Part shown: in pieces, positions 1 through 12,100 of the stretch
Layout: the number at the start of each line of letters is the position of its first letter
Position numbering within the stretch: position 1 is the stretch's first letter
NCBI GenBank assembly: GCA_019055375.1
Contig: JAHQIW010004345.1
Location: 62,001-126,000, forward strand
Length of the DNA stretch: 64,000 nt
Reading direction: 5' to 3'
Source of the DNA: Parelaphostrongylus tenuis
Taxonomy: Eukaryota; Nematoda; Chromadorea; Rhabditida; Metastrongylidae
Program-made: the position numbers and the translations under genes
The notes under the pieces: model-generated
The model's database searches: none
Told to the model about the DNA's origin: nothing
What the model saw: only the letters and a program-made list of their open reading frames with translations

Positions 1-2380
1 AAATGCCCACAATCCTACAAAATAAACAATGAGATCGTAGATTACGCATTTCCTAGGGTATATATTGCCTATTCTATAGAAAATATGATACACATTCAAT
101 TTAAAGGCATTGTCAAGGTATTAGGCTTTTGTTGTCTGAGTGTATCCGGCTCCTCTTTCCGTACAGTAACTATTAATTATTCAAAATGACGATGTAGCGA
201 AAAAAACCATACAGAGTAGAACTCATTCCCATAGCTACCCATAGGTAGAAAAAAATGAGTTCTTTTCGATGATAGAGCAGGCACTTTTTGAGACATTGCT
301 GTATGATGACTTTCTAAAAGACTCTTGATTATTCGGAAGCTCAAACATGCGAAGATCTAAGAACGTACTTGCCTCCGTAAAATTTTCATACCATTCGAAA
401 GGAGCAAGAGCGTTTAGACGGTCATGGTGGTCAGCAATATCCTAGTTCTTTGGTTTCCGATTTTCCAGATTCACTTGTCAGAACCTTGCATTTGCAATTG
501 CGGATTTCGGTCTCGTGCTACTGCAGAACTGGCAACATCAAATAACAGGATGCTATAGTTGCTTAGGCGGTTCGAAAGAATTTCTCGTCTTCTTCGACGA
601 CGAGCCTCTTCGTTCTCCTTCAGACAACGTCAAGCTGCCGCCATCAGTCAATTCCCTCCTTGAATGGATTAGTTAATTTTCTTGGCTCCTCTAAGATTTT
701 TGATAATCTCTCAATTTTTAAGAGCTATCCGCTTGTTATACCGATCACATTGGTTCTTCTCCATGCATACCCATTCATTCTGAACTTCTGTGTAATTCGC
801 TTTATTAAGGTCAAATTCTACTAATCCTCTTTACCTAATATGCTCGCCGCATTCACGTTGTCTCCCTTTCCGTTGTATAATATGGGACAAACACTTTTGC
901 GGCGGGTTACTTTAACAAACGAGCTATGTTCTCTTCGCCATCAAAGGCAAGGCAGCTAGTCCCATGTTAAACCCGATCATCTTACATCAAACCCATATGG
1001 CCCAGTTGCAACACATATGATCACCTACTAGCTATCACTTTGGGTGCTAAGTTTCACGGGGCGTACATAGCGACATACTAAACTCCGCCGATTAGTCGTG
1101 CCCCATAGTCACGTTAATGGCTTTGAACATTGCCTCAGCTTATTGTATCAACTATTGTCACTTAATCCTGTATAATCATCCATACTATCTCTTTAAAGTG
1201 CTAAGTTTGTCTCTTTTCTTCTCTTTTCTGCTGCGGAAGATATTTTAGAGCAACATCTTGCCTATCCCCTTTTGTACGCATGTTAACCTTTCTGTTTTCA
1301 AATCCAACCCTTTGTGTGCGTAGATTTTTTATGTAACCGTAGGCTTACTGTATCGCTTCATCTGGCAAACTCTTTATCGGTGGTCCATATATAAGCTTCT
1401 GTCGAAACAGAAAGGTCAGTTGCCATGTTGTCAGCGGTGTTATGTAGCCGTTATCAGTTGTCAGTTGTAAATCAGCAACTGTCGTCAGTCAGCAGGTAGT
1501 GATAGGTCGTTAAGATTACTGTAATCCTACCGTACTCAGTCCACTTAACCGGTTGGTCTACTGACAGTTTATCCACAGTAAGCTTGTTAATTTTGCGGTG
1601 TTCTACGCCTACATTGTCAGGTCAGTGTTAATTGCAATCACCTTTAGAGAGTTCAGAGTCAATTCCAAACAGCTGGCGACCACGGCAGTCAATTCCAAAC
1701 AATCAGAGAGAACCCAAACATGCCGTAAAATATGCGAAAACGAAGGCTGACCATCTGCCTTCTCGTTCACCAGTTATGTAACCAATAAAGAAGAAAGTAG
1801 TGGGAACAAGTAGACAAAACAAAAAGCATTGGTGTAAAGTAGAAGTGACATTTATCTTTTGTAATAGCTTTTTCGTTTCGTTTCAAGGCTCCAACTTAAG
1901 GAGCGGCTTTCCAATAACTCATCACTAGTCAAAAAATAACAATGAGAGGTAAAATAATGAAACATCGAAGAAAAGGACAAAACAAATCGTTTGTTCGTTT
2001 TTTCACAATATGCGCTCATAAGACGCTTTTTACCGTTGTAAGCAGCATTATGGGCGCTCGGCAGGCTTCGAGAGTGTAGTGGTACGAGCTTAATAACCAC
2101 AACTCGTAAGATCTATACTTATTCACTATTAACGCCCAGGTTTATGGAATAACGGTCCTTTATGCTAATCCTCACGTTCCAAAGTACGATGTTATGTGGA
2201 TTGCCGCCAGCACATCTTGTTCATTCCAATCAGAAATCATCTAGAGAGCAATATCTCCGTATCTCATAGTTATCAACTCGAATAAACACTTCTCACTTCA
2301 TCACTTTAATAGATCCGTCATCACAGCGTTTTTTTTTTTCACAGTGTGGATCGCAGTACTTCTAGCATTCAATTAGTTTT
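1..2380. other. Intergenic, no gene recognised
   Basis: No open frame longer than about 80 codons and none with recognisable motifs. The sequence is AT-rich with ordinary composition. Small local redundancies (cagttgtcag-like words near 1440-1500 and a twice-used tcaattccaaac at about 1660-1700) do not build a clear array. I see nothing else that can be annotated. Confidence 0.6.
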
Positions 2381-2560
2381 TTTTTCTTCTTGAACGCCGT
2401 AGAATACTGGTTGAGCGAGTCTCCTTGCAATCTCGAGGATAGCCTTGCTAGGGCGTCCCATAAGACGTTTGAATGCCGAAGAGCAGTGGGAGATGAAGCT
2501 CGGCTCCACGTGCGCCGTGACCAACGCCACAACTACTCGACCACGGCTCCCTACTCGAAT
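2380..2560 (-). repeat. SINE-like dispersed repeat (copy 1)
   Basis: Read on the minus strand, this carries the family core: a box like CTCGAGATTGCAAGGAGAC, then a bend like TATTCTACGACGTTC and AAGAAGAAG. The same core appears near 14465, 30705, 31005, 44015, 60105 and 60390. The upstream half contains an acgcccct-type junction shared by the other copies. The body is short, dispersed and non-coding, which fits a SINE. Assignment rests on the shared core only. Confidence 0.5.
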
Positions 2561-2679
2561 AAACAAACTATCACAGCGATCTGTAGCTATCACATCATGC
2601 ACTCGCATCAACATTCATATATATCCGAAGAAACTTAGTATTAGCACTTCCACCACATTAACATTAACCCCCTCAGGAC

Positions 2680-2805
2680 CAGCGTTGATAGGCAGGCGGC
2701 ACCTACATGTCTGCATATGCACGTCTGGTGACTACCCGCTTTCTCACAAGGCGCGAAGCCGCCATTATAGTAGCTGAGTGAGATTTGATGTCGCGCGGTG
2801 AGCAT
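2680..2805. repeat. Dispersed repeat, pair member A
   Basis: Shares ggaccagcgttgatagg and agctgagtgagatttgatg with 16925-17045, with a GC-rich centre holding gcgcgaagcc/gccgcc words. It is a two-copy repeat in this window. No coding potential was seen and its class is unknown. Confidence 0.55.
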
Positions 2806-3799
2806 CAAGAAGATCCTTATGGTTCCCAAAGGGTTAACACACTCTTACGGCCTCAAGATAGTCGAGTGAAAGTGTTGAATATACATAGTGGTGTAAGCCA
2901 TAAGCAAAGCAAATGACAATCAACAATCAATCACTCTAAAAGGACGCCATATCAAAAGATCTTTTCACTTGACACAGGGTGTAAGTTATACGGCGTCGAT
3001 TCCTTAGATTAAGCAGCAAGTAGCCGAATGACATGAGCCTGATGAGGCTTGCAAGAAAGCGGAAGCGAAACTCTAGCCGTCGGGACCTCTGAATGACTAA
3101 GGAAGTACTCCGAAATTAAACTGAGTATGAATTTCCGTGTTGTACTCAGCATCTTAATATTACCTAATTGCTGATCAAAAAAAGTAACATTGATTGCTAT
3201 AACTTGGATCATTAGAGTATCATGTTAATCAGAATCAGCAGTGGAAACACCTGTTTTCCGCTTTACTTTTGAAAAGACGAAAACATTACAACCAATACAT
3301 GCAAATCCAACAACGACGAAAACATGACAAAAGTTTAGTATATGGAAATGGTCATACATTCAAAATATGCCCAAATGTCAAGTTAAAGCTTGACAAGGAG
3401 AGGAACCATTGCTTGATTAACAGATAACAAAACCGCCCATGAACCTTAGTATCTGTCTCGTACAGGGCTGAATCTTCTCCTATCACGGTCGAAGTCATCA
3501 CCGTTACGCCTCATCCCGTACGATCCGTACCTAAAATTACAAAGCGTTATTCAATGCTATTCCCAACTTTTATGAATATCATTCGTCACCTCCTCACTGA
3601 TGCTGGGCCAACTCCTGGCATTGTGATAGCAACGTCGATGAAATCGCCAATTTCAAATTTGCACATCGCCAACTAGAAAAATCCTCCATATAACTTGGAA
3701 ATTGGGAACAAATCGTATAAGAAAAACTTCGGTTCCTTTCCGTTAGACGGTGACTTCGACCCATTCGCTGGGCAAGAATTTTGTAAGTAGTATTATCAT
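2806..3799. other. Intergenic, no gene recognised
   Basis: AT-rich DNA with short unrelated open frames on both strands and no recognisable protein motif, tRNA or repeat. Confidence 0.5.
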
Positions 3800-4478
3800 A
3801 TAGTATTATAGTATTAATCATTCGAAAGCTTAAATCTCTGGCTAGCGCGGTAATTAGCCATTTTTCGAAAAAACCCTTCTATAAGGCTGTAAAATTTGAA
3901 ATAAGATTACGTTTCACATCGACCGCGTAATTCAACTATTACTTCGCTGGAAGCACAAAAAGAACATGAACGTGCAGAGAAAATCTTTTAGTATCAGAGT
4001 CAGATATCTAATCTGGAGGACTTGCGGAAGGGCAAGTCGATTGACGGCCATGTTGAAACCTGCCGCATCTGCCGTGGCCTCCCCCCCCCCCCCCCCCCCC
4101 TCGTAGAATGGCCTAGATACCTATGCTCGGGTATGTGGATTCAACCTTACTTTCCCTGCTGCACTGCAAACTTTTCTTGGAATTGCAAAGAAACTTTCTA
4201 AAAATAAGTAAATCGTTGGAATCTCTAGATCGTACGCTATCGAGTGATTGATTACTAATAGTCTAAAGAAAAAGTCTGTCTTGCGAGATAAAGCGTGTGT
4301 GAAACACAGATATTTCCTTCCTATTACAGTGTTATGACAGAGACTTTTTTGGCAAACGGCCATGTACCGCGGTAGTCAGAGATTTAAGCTTTCAAACGAT
4401 TATCAACACTCTTATGAAAAGTTTATGTACAGTGAATGACGTCGAATTTTCATTTGCCGCCGTCTAATGGGAAAGTAT
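3800..4478. repeat. Fold-back MITE family M1, copy with C20 run
   Basis: The left edge has the family word attcgaaagctta. The right edge has its inverted counterpart (aagctttc followed by gattatcaacactc and a degenerate cggttttcatttg segment). The interior keeps the family words gaacatgaacgtgcagaga, ggcgagaa and aaaaccgg. A homopolymer of 20 C lies inside at 4081-4100. Related copies are at 5645-6070, 10540-11890 and 50752-51930. It looks like a non-autonomous TIR element without a transposase. Confidence 0.5.
4081..4100 (+). repeat. Poly-C run (20 C)
   Basis: Uninterrupted C homopolymer inside the M1 repeat. Its length is prone to assembly or sequencing error. Confidence 0.9.
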
Positions 4479-4780
4479 TAGAACTTCTACTTACTGATTT
4501 TCCATCGTCAACTCCTCTTTGGCCGTTCATAGTGTTTCCAATATCGCGGATTGTGTAACGGTTGTTCATTCGATCAGGTGCTACTGAAAAAATGAACATG
4601 TTTACCAATGCAGTACGCCCATGAGAGCTTTAAAAAGTAGGAGATGGTGCCTACTAAATAGTAGACTCAAGTCACAACTGGATTTCCGAGATTCACAATT
4701 CTCAAGTGCCTTTCAAAATGATCTATATAATTAATGTTTGACAGGACGTCACATTGTGAACGCTGTATTTTTGTGCATAA
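4479..4780. other. Intergenic, nothing recognised
   Basis: AT-rich spacer between the M1 repeat and the tandem repeat. Confidence 0.5.
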
Positions 4781-4783
4781 AAT

Positions 4784-4925
4784 AAGATCAACAAGTTTAA
4801 ATCAACCAAAAAATTCTCACAATTCACAAATTCACAATAAAAAAAGATCAACAAGTTTAAATCAACCGAAAAATTTTCACAATTCACAAATTCACAAAAA
4901 AAATTCACAAGAAAAAATCAACAAG
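4784..4925 (+). repeat. Tandem repeat, unit about 60 bp, 2.3 copies
   Basis: Two adjacent near-identical units each contain agatcaacaagtttaaatc, aacc(a/g)aaaaatt(c/t)tcac and a doubled aattcacaa. A partial third begins near 4915 with atcaacaagttt. The units stay open in one forward frame (4734-5078), but the peptide is a repeat translation (ILNQPKN-like words), so I do not call it a gene. Confidence 0.75.
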
Positions 4926-5640
4926 TTTCAAAAAATTGAACTCTCAATACCTATTGAAAAATCGAACGTCGTTCCTCGTCTACGGGCATCCGGGTTGACC
5001 TCTTTGATAAGTGACGTCAATTCTCGAAGAGTACAATCCATCCTTCGAATGGCAAGAGTAATTATCAATAGCAAATAATACATTTGACGATATATTCACA
5101 GAAAAAAAAAAACTCCTAAAATCAAAAGCCGAGTAAACAGTAATAGTCACCAGGTGTACATCTGCAACTCGTTCGCTGGTACACCACCTCTCATGTAGTC
5201 AGAAATCGGATTATGTCTACCATTAGCGCAGAAAACACGCAAAAGTAGAGGGCAAGTCTGAAATGTCTGTATATTAGAAAATTTGGTTAAGCAATAAAGC
5301 AGTGTAAAACTGTAGTACCTTCTCTCTATCAACAGGTTTTTCCTGATTTACAGCTACCTGCGAAACAACTGTTGCCATTATAGAAGTGAATCTAAATAGG
5401 TATACACACAATATTCAACCAAAACAGGTCGCTTCGCCCATAAACCACAATGACGTGCACACTCAGAATTGCTTACAGCCTCGAAGTGAAAAGTTGATAG
5501 TAGAATGTAGAGATACATGAATAAAACTTCGCACGTGTCTCTCTTCCCAGATCTAGAAGTCGTCAAAAAGCTGATCTCCAGGAAATACGAGGGGAGATAG
5601 TTTCAGACTGTGAACGTGTATATATGGTTGGAAAAATACA
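4926..5640. other. Intergenic, no gene recognised
   Basis: Only short frames without motifs. There is an A9 run near 5102. No repeat membership was recognised. Confidence 0.5.
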
Positions 5641-5644
5641 ATTT

Positions 5645-6070
5645 TCCATTATGAGGCGAGAAATGAAAAACCGATCTCATTAGCAGAACAGCAACTTTTC
5701 TTGAGAGTGTTAGTAATTATTCGAAAGCTTAGATTTCTATTTAGAGCTCCACGCCGCCGATTTTCAAAAAGACTCTTTTAGAACGCTATAAAATCGCCAC
5801 AAAACTATGTCTCCGACGCGCCATTTCTCTGCGTACAGAGCTCTTCGTTCGAATGACTAGTAATAGTCCAAAAAAAAAAGCTCTGTCAGGCGAGAAATAT
5901 GCGCTTCGGAACGCAAGGAATATCCTTCTGCAACAATGCCAAAATTTCAAAAACCGGCCATTTGGGGCTCTAGCCAGAACTCTAAGCTTTCGAATGACCA
6001 CCAACACTCCTACGAAAAGTTCCTGTACAACGAATGAGATCGGTTTCTCATTTGCGCCTCATGATGGATA
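5645..6070. repeat. Fold-back MITE family M1, complete copy
   Basis: Long imperfect terminal inverted repeats. The left arm runs from ccattatgaggcgag through ccgatctcat and gtgttagtaattattcg to aaagctta. The right arm is its reverse complement, from taagctttcgaatgacc through aatgagatcggtttctcat to cgcctcatgatgg. The arms are roughly 100 bp each around a non-coding centre with the family word agctctgtcaggcgagaaat. No transposase frame. Two short ORFs on opposite strands here are shadows of the palindrome. Confidence 0.7.
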
Positions 6071-6359
6071 AGTAACGTCGAAGCTTTTTTTTTAGATATC
6101 CCTTACTTCTACTACTTTCCCTTTCATCAGAAATGTAAGCACGCATTAGTGAACGAGAAGGCAGATGATCAGTGTTCGTACTCTTCAAAAAAATGACATA
6201 TTTGATTCATAAAGGATGATAATGAGGAAGTCATAAGCCACTGTAATTCGTGGACGACTTGATCCTCGAAATCCTCAAAAAAGAAAACACTGAAGATGAT
6301 CAGTGACCATTAGCGTCCCCACTTTTGAACCTGAGCAGAAAATAATTGAAAATAAAGCC

Positions 6360-6900
6360 CATTAACTTAGGCCAAGTTTTGGAAAACCTGGGATACATAA
6401 GATCAGGAGGTGGTTGGCAAGGTTATTAATGATCCAGTCTAGCAAGCGGAGTGCTTGATCGACGTCCTCTTGCAAAGCTCTTTTGCAATCATAGTGGGAA
6501 AGCCTTAGCTCGGCTACGTGTAAGATTTCAAGGAGATTCAACTCAACTAGCATTCTATGACAGCCATAAAAAAAGATGAAATCTCAAGCGCCATTTGGAT
6601 TGATGCGTAAAATGTTCGAAGATCTTCGTGGAGGATGGCTGTGAGAAAACGAATCAAATTGTGGAAGTGGCAGGGATGAGTACAGCAGACGTGATGACGA
6701 ATCTGGTAAAGTAAAATAGATAAACAGATCCATGACAAAGAACATAATCGTCAAGAAAGTCAAATTTCCCCAAAGCATGACTACTTTCACATCATCCGTC
6801 CAGAATAAGATCTCAAGGAAAGAAACGACAATTTCAACAAGCGATATACTCGTTGCCTTGTCCGATATGATATTCTTAATGGGTTAAACAGACAATAACT
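6360..6900 (-). other. Possible degraded coding region, unknown
   Basis: Three minus-strand frames abut or overlap (6584-6790, 6547-6738, 6362-6553). Joined across frameshifts they give a hydrophobic start (words like FLTIMFFVMDLFIYF) followed by a helical, charged stretch (words like CKRALQEDVDQALRLLDWI). That pattern is more protein-like than the surroundings. I do not recognise a family. It could be a broken gene, an exon pair, or chance. Confidence 0.2.
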
Positions 6901-7139
6901 AGTAGAGAGGGAGTAGCTCAGATAAAAACCTCAACGAAATTGAGATTTCCATCCAAACTTCGAAAATCCCTCACGAGAGACATCTTCTTAGAACGTGGTA
7001 GTCAGATCAGTCTCTAACGACATAATGCAAATGCAAACACTCGACAAATCAACAGAAAAGCAAAACAGCCATACAATCCAAAACGAGATATCATCCAGAC
7101 GCTTATATCCAAAAATTTTGAGTGGTTTCCAAAACATTC

Positions 7140-7225
7140 GACTCCAGGGTAGAGCCGAACCCGCGTGTTACCCACAAATAGGGATTCGTGCTTCCACTAG
7201 ACCACCACGTTCTTCCTCTACCGAA
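7140..7225 (-). repeat. tRNA-derived SINE head
   Basis: On the minus strand there is a box-A-like TGGTCTAGTGGAAGCACG and a box-B-like GGGTTCGGCTCTACC. This is the same layout as at 15190-15260, 16255-16340, 39955-40012 and 40985-41055. The anticodon arm is not clean, so it is a SINE head and not a functional tRNA. Confidence 0.5.
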
Positions 7226-7403
7226 GAAGTTTACAATGTTGCTACCGTTTCCCTCGATGTTCAAAGTTCTGTATATCACACTCGGATGCATATGTGTATA
7301 TATGTACTCATGCGTATATACACGTATACACGTACATAGATGCATATACAAACGTACAAGAACAATACAAGAACATCCGACTCCGTGACCACCTTTCGAC
7401 TCG

Positions 7404-7883
7404 ACGATTATCGTCGCACTAATGTATGCAGCAGAAACCTGATCGCTACGTAAGCAAGAGGAAAGATCACTTGCCGTTACTGAACGCGCAGTCGAAAGGT
7501 CGATGCTAGGAGTATCCCGTATCCCGCGAATAAGAGAAAGGATCCAAAGTTCCGACCTACGTCAACGATCGAAAATCAGAGACGCCGTTCTACAAGGCAG
7601 GATATCGAAAAAAGGTGCGCCGGACACGTGAGGCGCTTCAACGACAACCGATGGACGAAAGCCGTTACCGACTGGATTCCTCGGGACGTCAAGCGCTCTA
7701 AAGGAAGACCACTGACCCGTTAGTCCGATTTCTTCACGAAAGCGATGGAAGAAAGATATGATGCTCAGCGAATCCCTAGAGCGAGGAGGACCCACTGGGC
7801 TACTCTTGCACGCGATAGGGAAAAATGGAAGAGTTGTTGGTACCCGCTCGAGTCACTCGACGATCAACGGGACGACAGGTGAT
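7404..7883 (+). mobile_element. RTE-like non-LTR retrotransposon 3' end, broken
   Basis: Encodes the C-terminal tail typical of nematode RTE-like reverse transcriptases: YAAET at the start, then a charged RSLAVTERAVERSMLG segment, IPRIRERIQSSDLRQRSKI, and (after a frameshift) GHVRRFN, ERYDAQRIPRARRTHWATL and ARDREKWK. The expected W after YAAET is a TGA stop, the frame changes near 7630, and another stop (tag) interrupts LTR/SDFF near 7721. It is therefore a dead 5'-truncated copy, followed by a TA-rich microsatellite. Confidence 0.8.
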
Positions 7884-7889
7884 GCGGGG

Positions 7890-8020
7890 TGATACGTATG
7901 TACACATATATATATATATACACATATATGCATATATATACATATATATGCAGTCATATATGCACGCGCAGATGCACGTGCACGTATACATATATGTGAA
8001 TGCACATGTATATGCATAGA
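7890..8020. repeat. TATG/CACG/TA microsatellite
   Basis: Simple-sequence DNA of alternating tatatg, acatat and gcacg words at the 3' side of the RTE-like fragment. The YIYMH-type ORFs over it are artefacts of the repeat. Confidence 0.85.
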
Positions 8021-8114
8021 AGTTTGTTCTGAAATCAACTCTAGGTTTTTCGGACTACTTTGATAATCCGCGATTTTCTACGTACTCCATCCTCTCATGA
8101 TTTTGGGCGCATAT

Positions 8115-8712
8115 ATTGGGTTGTTCCATGAGTTTTGACACTAAAGCATTGAACATCAAATTTATTAATCAGAAACAATACTGCATGATTTTGGTATCGT
8201 TCAATTGCGCATTTTCTTGCGAACATCTTTGCATACAACTTGCCTATACTTGCTTCAAGATGGAGCTGTCTTGGGAACAAATTCACTTCCCACTCACGCA
8301 CGAATAGTCCGTGAGTGGGAAGTGCTAGTGAAGCGACGCGCAAGATCAGCGGAGCATGGGGCGATGATACGGTTCCAGAAAAGCCGGCTAAGAAGTGGTA
8401 TGCGAAGTTTGAAGCTGTAGAGAGCAGTCTGGAGGATCAGTGGCGCCTGGGCCGTCCGCGGGAAGCTCCATTAATCTTGCGCGTCGCTTCACTAGCATTT
8501 TCCCCTACATGCCATTCGTGCGTGAGTGAGAAGCAAATTTGTTCCCAAGACAGCTCCATCTTATAGCAAGTATAGGCAAGTTGTATACCAAAATGTTCGC
8601 AAGAAAATGCGCAATTGAACGATACCAAAATCATGCAATTTCAATTGCTCCTGGCTAATAAATTCAGTGTTTATTGCTCTAGCGCCAGATCATATGAAAA
8701 TACCTATTATAT
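8115..8712. mobile_element. Mariner-derived fold-back element, copy 1
   Basis: Two inverted arms of about 200 bp: gttccatgagttttgacac to the left, with words such as atgattttggtatcg, caattgcgcattttcttgcg and gatggagctgtcttggga repeated in inverted order between 8495 and 8650. The centre (8331-8465, +) still translates to a mariner-type helix-turn-helix fragment with ISGAWGDDTV, KKWYAKF, SLEDQW and GRPRE. That is the end of the DNA-binding domain, with no catalytic DD(D/E). Inferred: a non-autonomous element formed from mariner ends. A related element lies at 47667-48250. Confidence 0.7.
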
Positions 8713-8814
8713 GATTGTAGTCGCATTATTATGTTCTTGTCGACGATCGAAATTAATGCATGCTCAACCAAGATCGAGAAGAGCATTTATATTTCCAAAT
8801 GGAGCTTTCGAATT

Positions 8815-9020
8815 TGAAGAAGAAGAAGACTGAAAACACTGTCGAGGAGAAGTGGGGAATTGAGAGGAAATTTGAGAGAAAAAAAGAGAGGAACCTGAGA
8901 GGCTTAGAAAAAAGAAGATGAAAAGCCAGAGAGAAAGGGAAAAAACTGGGAAGGAAAGACGGAAAGAAAAAAAGAAAAAAGGAAAAGGAAGAAAGAAAAT
9001 TAAACGAGAAAGGGCAATCG
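8815..9020 (+). other. Polypurine tract upstream of the WD-repeat gene
   Basis: About 200 bases that are nearly all A and G (gaagaagaag, gagaggaaa, aaaagaagatg, ggaaaggaag) end some 160 bases before the chosen start codon of the GRWD1-like gene. It stays open in the same frame as that start, giving a K/E/R-rich peptide from 8918. It could be 5' untranslated sequence, promoter-proximal simple sequence, or an N-terminal extension. I favour non-coding. Confidence 0.5.
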
Positions 9021-9181
9021 AAGGGGAGACAGCACACGCGCAGAGCATCGCTGCCGTCAAATTCGCAACAGCGTCCGCAATCTCGACAGGTATTTTTTTG
9101 GGACGCGATTGCCTGCGTTTGGAAAGCTTCGTACTTTTGTCGGTCGTTGTTCGTCGTTACTCGTACTCCAATAGGCTAGAC

Positions 9182-12100
9182 ATGGATGGTGATGGTATGA
9201 AGGATGCAGAAAGTAACGAAATGGAGGTGCAGCAGGAGGAGGAAATCCCGGTCGCAGCTGCTCAAAAACAGGTATTCAACTGATTTGGTAATAAAAATAG
9301 CTAAATGGCTAAATTCCTTCAAATGTCTAAAGAGGGAGTACTTTACGAGACATTTTTGACCAAAAGTCAGTGGGCAGATAGAATTCTAGCGTCCAGAGAT
9401 GTTGATTTGGAAAGATTGAACCTCGCCTGGAGTCGAACCCGTGTTTCTCTCTTTCCGGTAGCGCATGTAACCTCTGAACCAAGACCCTGCTTTTTTTCAG
9501 AATGTAGTATGCGGAAATCTGTGATCGAATAGGTTAATAAGCAAATAGAGTTTTAGCGGCTCTATGAAATTGGAAATTATCAAAGAGAACAGAAAAATCT
9601 CTCCAGTCCCTTGATTTCTATTTTCTTCTCATCTCTGAAGCTAAAAGGAGCTATCAGATCGATTACTAACTGTCTTCTATGAAGGTCTACATTCCTGGAG
9701 TGAGTCGAGCGCTGAAAAGTGACGAAAAGTTGGACTTCGATCCAGAAGCGTATAAGATTTTCTACTCCTTCGAAATGAGTCAGTTTCAGCTTCTTTTTTT
9801 TCAAGAAGAAGAATTTTTGCTCCTATCGAATTTCAGATTTGTTACAAGCTGTTTTTAGAGTGCCTCAATTAGAGTTGTGTTATTTTCAAATGTTTCTACC
9901 TTCTTTCTAGGCATTCGTTGGTTCGAACATGAGGGAGGTTCTTTTCCGTTTTACTCACTCTGTTTCAGCTCCTTGAGAAAAATGTTTTTTCTTGCTTTTC
10001 TCAGAAGTTTCAATAGTCAACCGATAGCTTAAATCTCCAGGATTTCAATGGTATACTTTGTTTTCAAAATGGCCTCCTCACTACGTTGTGACAATTAGAA
10101 CAAGATTATTTTTCATACTCAGGTTTTCTTCGCTGAAAAAAGCTTTCCATCCAGACTTTTGATAACCATTCGAGAGCGCAAATTTCAACGATCATAATGG
10201 TATGTTTGGTTTGAAAAAAGACCTTCTTAGTGCGATTTTTCAGTCGAAAGAAGGTTGGGTTTCGCACTCGACGCGCATTCCTTGTCGGCGGGGGTGTGTG
10301 TAATGTTCCGAAGGCACGACGGTTCGATACCTATTGCTTCTTTTCGGTTATAGGGGAATAAATGAATATTCGACCCTGTTCGGTCTGTAAGAATATTTCA
10401 TAGGATTGTTGGCAGTTATACAAAAGCTTGAATTCCTTTCATAACGCTGTAGCATTTAAAATAAAATTATGTTTCATATCGGCGCGCAATTCCACTTCTA
10501 CTTCGCTGTGGGCACGATAAGAACATGCACGTGAGAGATAATCTGGCTCTTTTTTAGTTATAAGGGGCAAAAAGTGATCTAATTCGCTTAACAGGCGCTT
10601 TTCGTAGAAGTCATAGTAACCTTTCGAAAGCTGAGACTTGAGGCTACAGCCCCACTTGCTGGTTTATTATAACACCCTTTGTTATGTTTCATACCCGCCG
10701 TGTGCCATCATCCCCGTACGCGTATAATGCACTCGAAGCCACAAAAAACATATCAACGTGTAGAGAATTTTTCGTACTATCAGTTTTATAGAAGTTTCTG
10801 TTGATGCGGTGAAAAAATTCCGAACTGAATAACAATATTTCAAACGCAATCGATGGCCCACCGCGCTTTCGTGATTTAGCCAGTAAACAAGGTCGTCGAA
10901 AACATAAAACTCCATCGATTTTTTTGCTTAACGGTTTTTCCAGAAAATGAGCACATCGCTAGAATCAGAAAACGTTACACTATTAGATAGGTACTAATAG
11001 TCTAAAGAAAGAGCTCTGTCCAGTGAGGTTTAGAGCGCCATTATTTTCTTACTCCTACAGCGCTATCAAAAGAAATTTTCCAAAAAGCAAATATATCTAT
11101 GAGTTATTCAAAACTGCCGTTATTGAATAAGTACTGCCAGTGTATGGAAAGAATTTTGTCCAGCGAAATACAAGCGATATAAGAAGGAAAAACTCGTTAT
11201 TTTTGAAGCATTATTTTATTTTGAATGTTACATTTTATGAAGAGGCGTTTTGAAAAACCGGCGTTGTGGGGCTGTAGCATCAAGTCTTAGCTTTCGAAGG
11301 GTTGCTCCTGTGATAAGTTCCTGTTGAGCGAATGAAGTCGGTTTCTCAATTGTCGCCTTATAACTAAAGAGTACTGAAAATCTTTTAGTATTACAGTGAG
11401 ACGTTTAATCCTGAGTTCCGGGAAACAGTTCCTAGCTGAATAACAACAAACGACTTTCCTATGGCTCGCGGAAGGGCCAGTCATTCGAGCGGATGTCGAG
11501 GCAGCCTTATCCGTTCTGCGCCTCCACCCGTCCTGTGGAAAAGCTTATATTCCCTTACCCGCCTATGTGAATTTATCGTATTTTCCGTGCTGCTTTGCAG
11601 AGAAACGGTCTTTTCAGAAAATAAGCACAGTGCTAAAATCTTTAGATCTTACGCTATCGTTTTATTGAATGATTACTAGTACTCTGAAAAAAGCTTTGTC
11701 TGGCGAGAAATATGCGTCTGTGGAACATAATTTTATTTTGGATTTTACAGCGTTATAAAAATGTCTTTTCGAAAACCGGCCACATACGGCTCTAGTCAGA
11801 GAATCATGCTTTAGAATAATTACTGAAACTCGTATGAAAAATTCTTTTATAGCGAACGAGGGTATAGATTAATTTGTTCACTTATAACCGAAGAGTATCG
11901 CCAATATTGTGAAACCATACATATATCGGAGGCAAAGAATGCGCACCGCGTGTGAAATGCGTGTTACTGAGCAACAAAAATTTCTTTTGAAACCAAATAC
12001 ACCATAAAGATCGTCGAGATTTTAGCTATTCAATGATTGCTGAAACTTTGGAGGAAATGATTGGTGTAACTAAAAATTCTCGAGAGTGTAACATAATTTT

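Noticed and set aside
4784..4925. CRISPR-like array or coding repeat protein
   Set aside because: Only two and a third adjacent units with no spacers, in a eukaryotic context. A simple tandem duplication.
8753..9060. Minus-strand F/S/L-rich ORFs
   Set aside because: Shadow of the purine-rich tract on the opposite strand.
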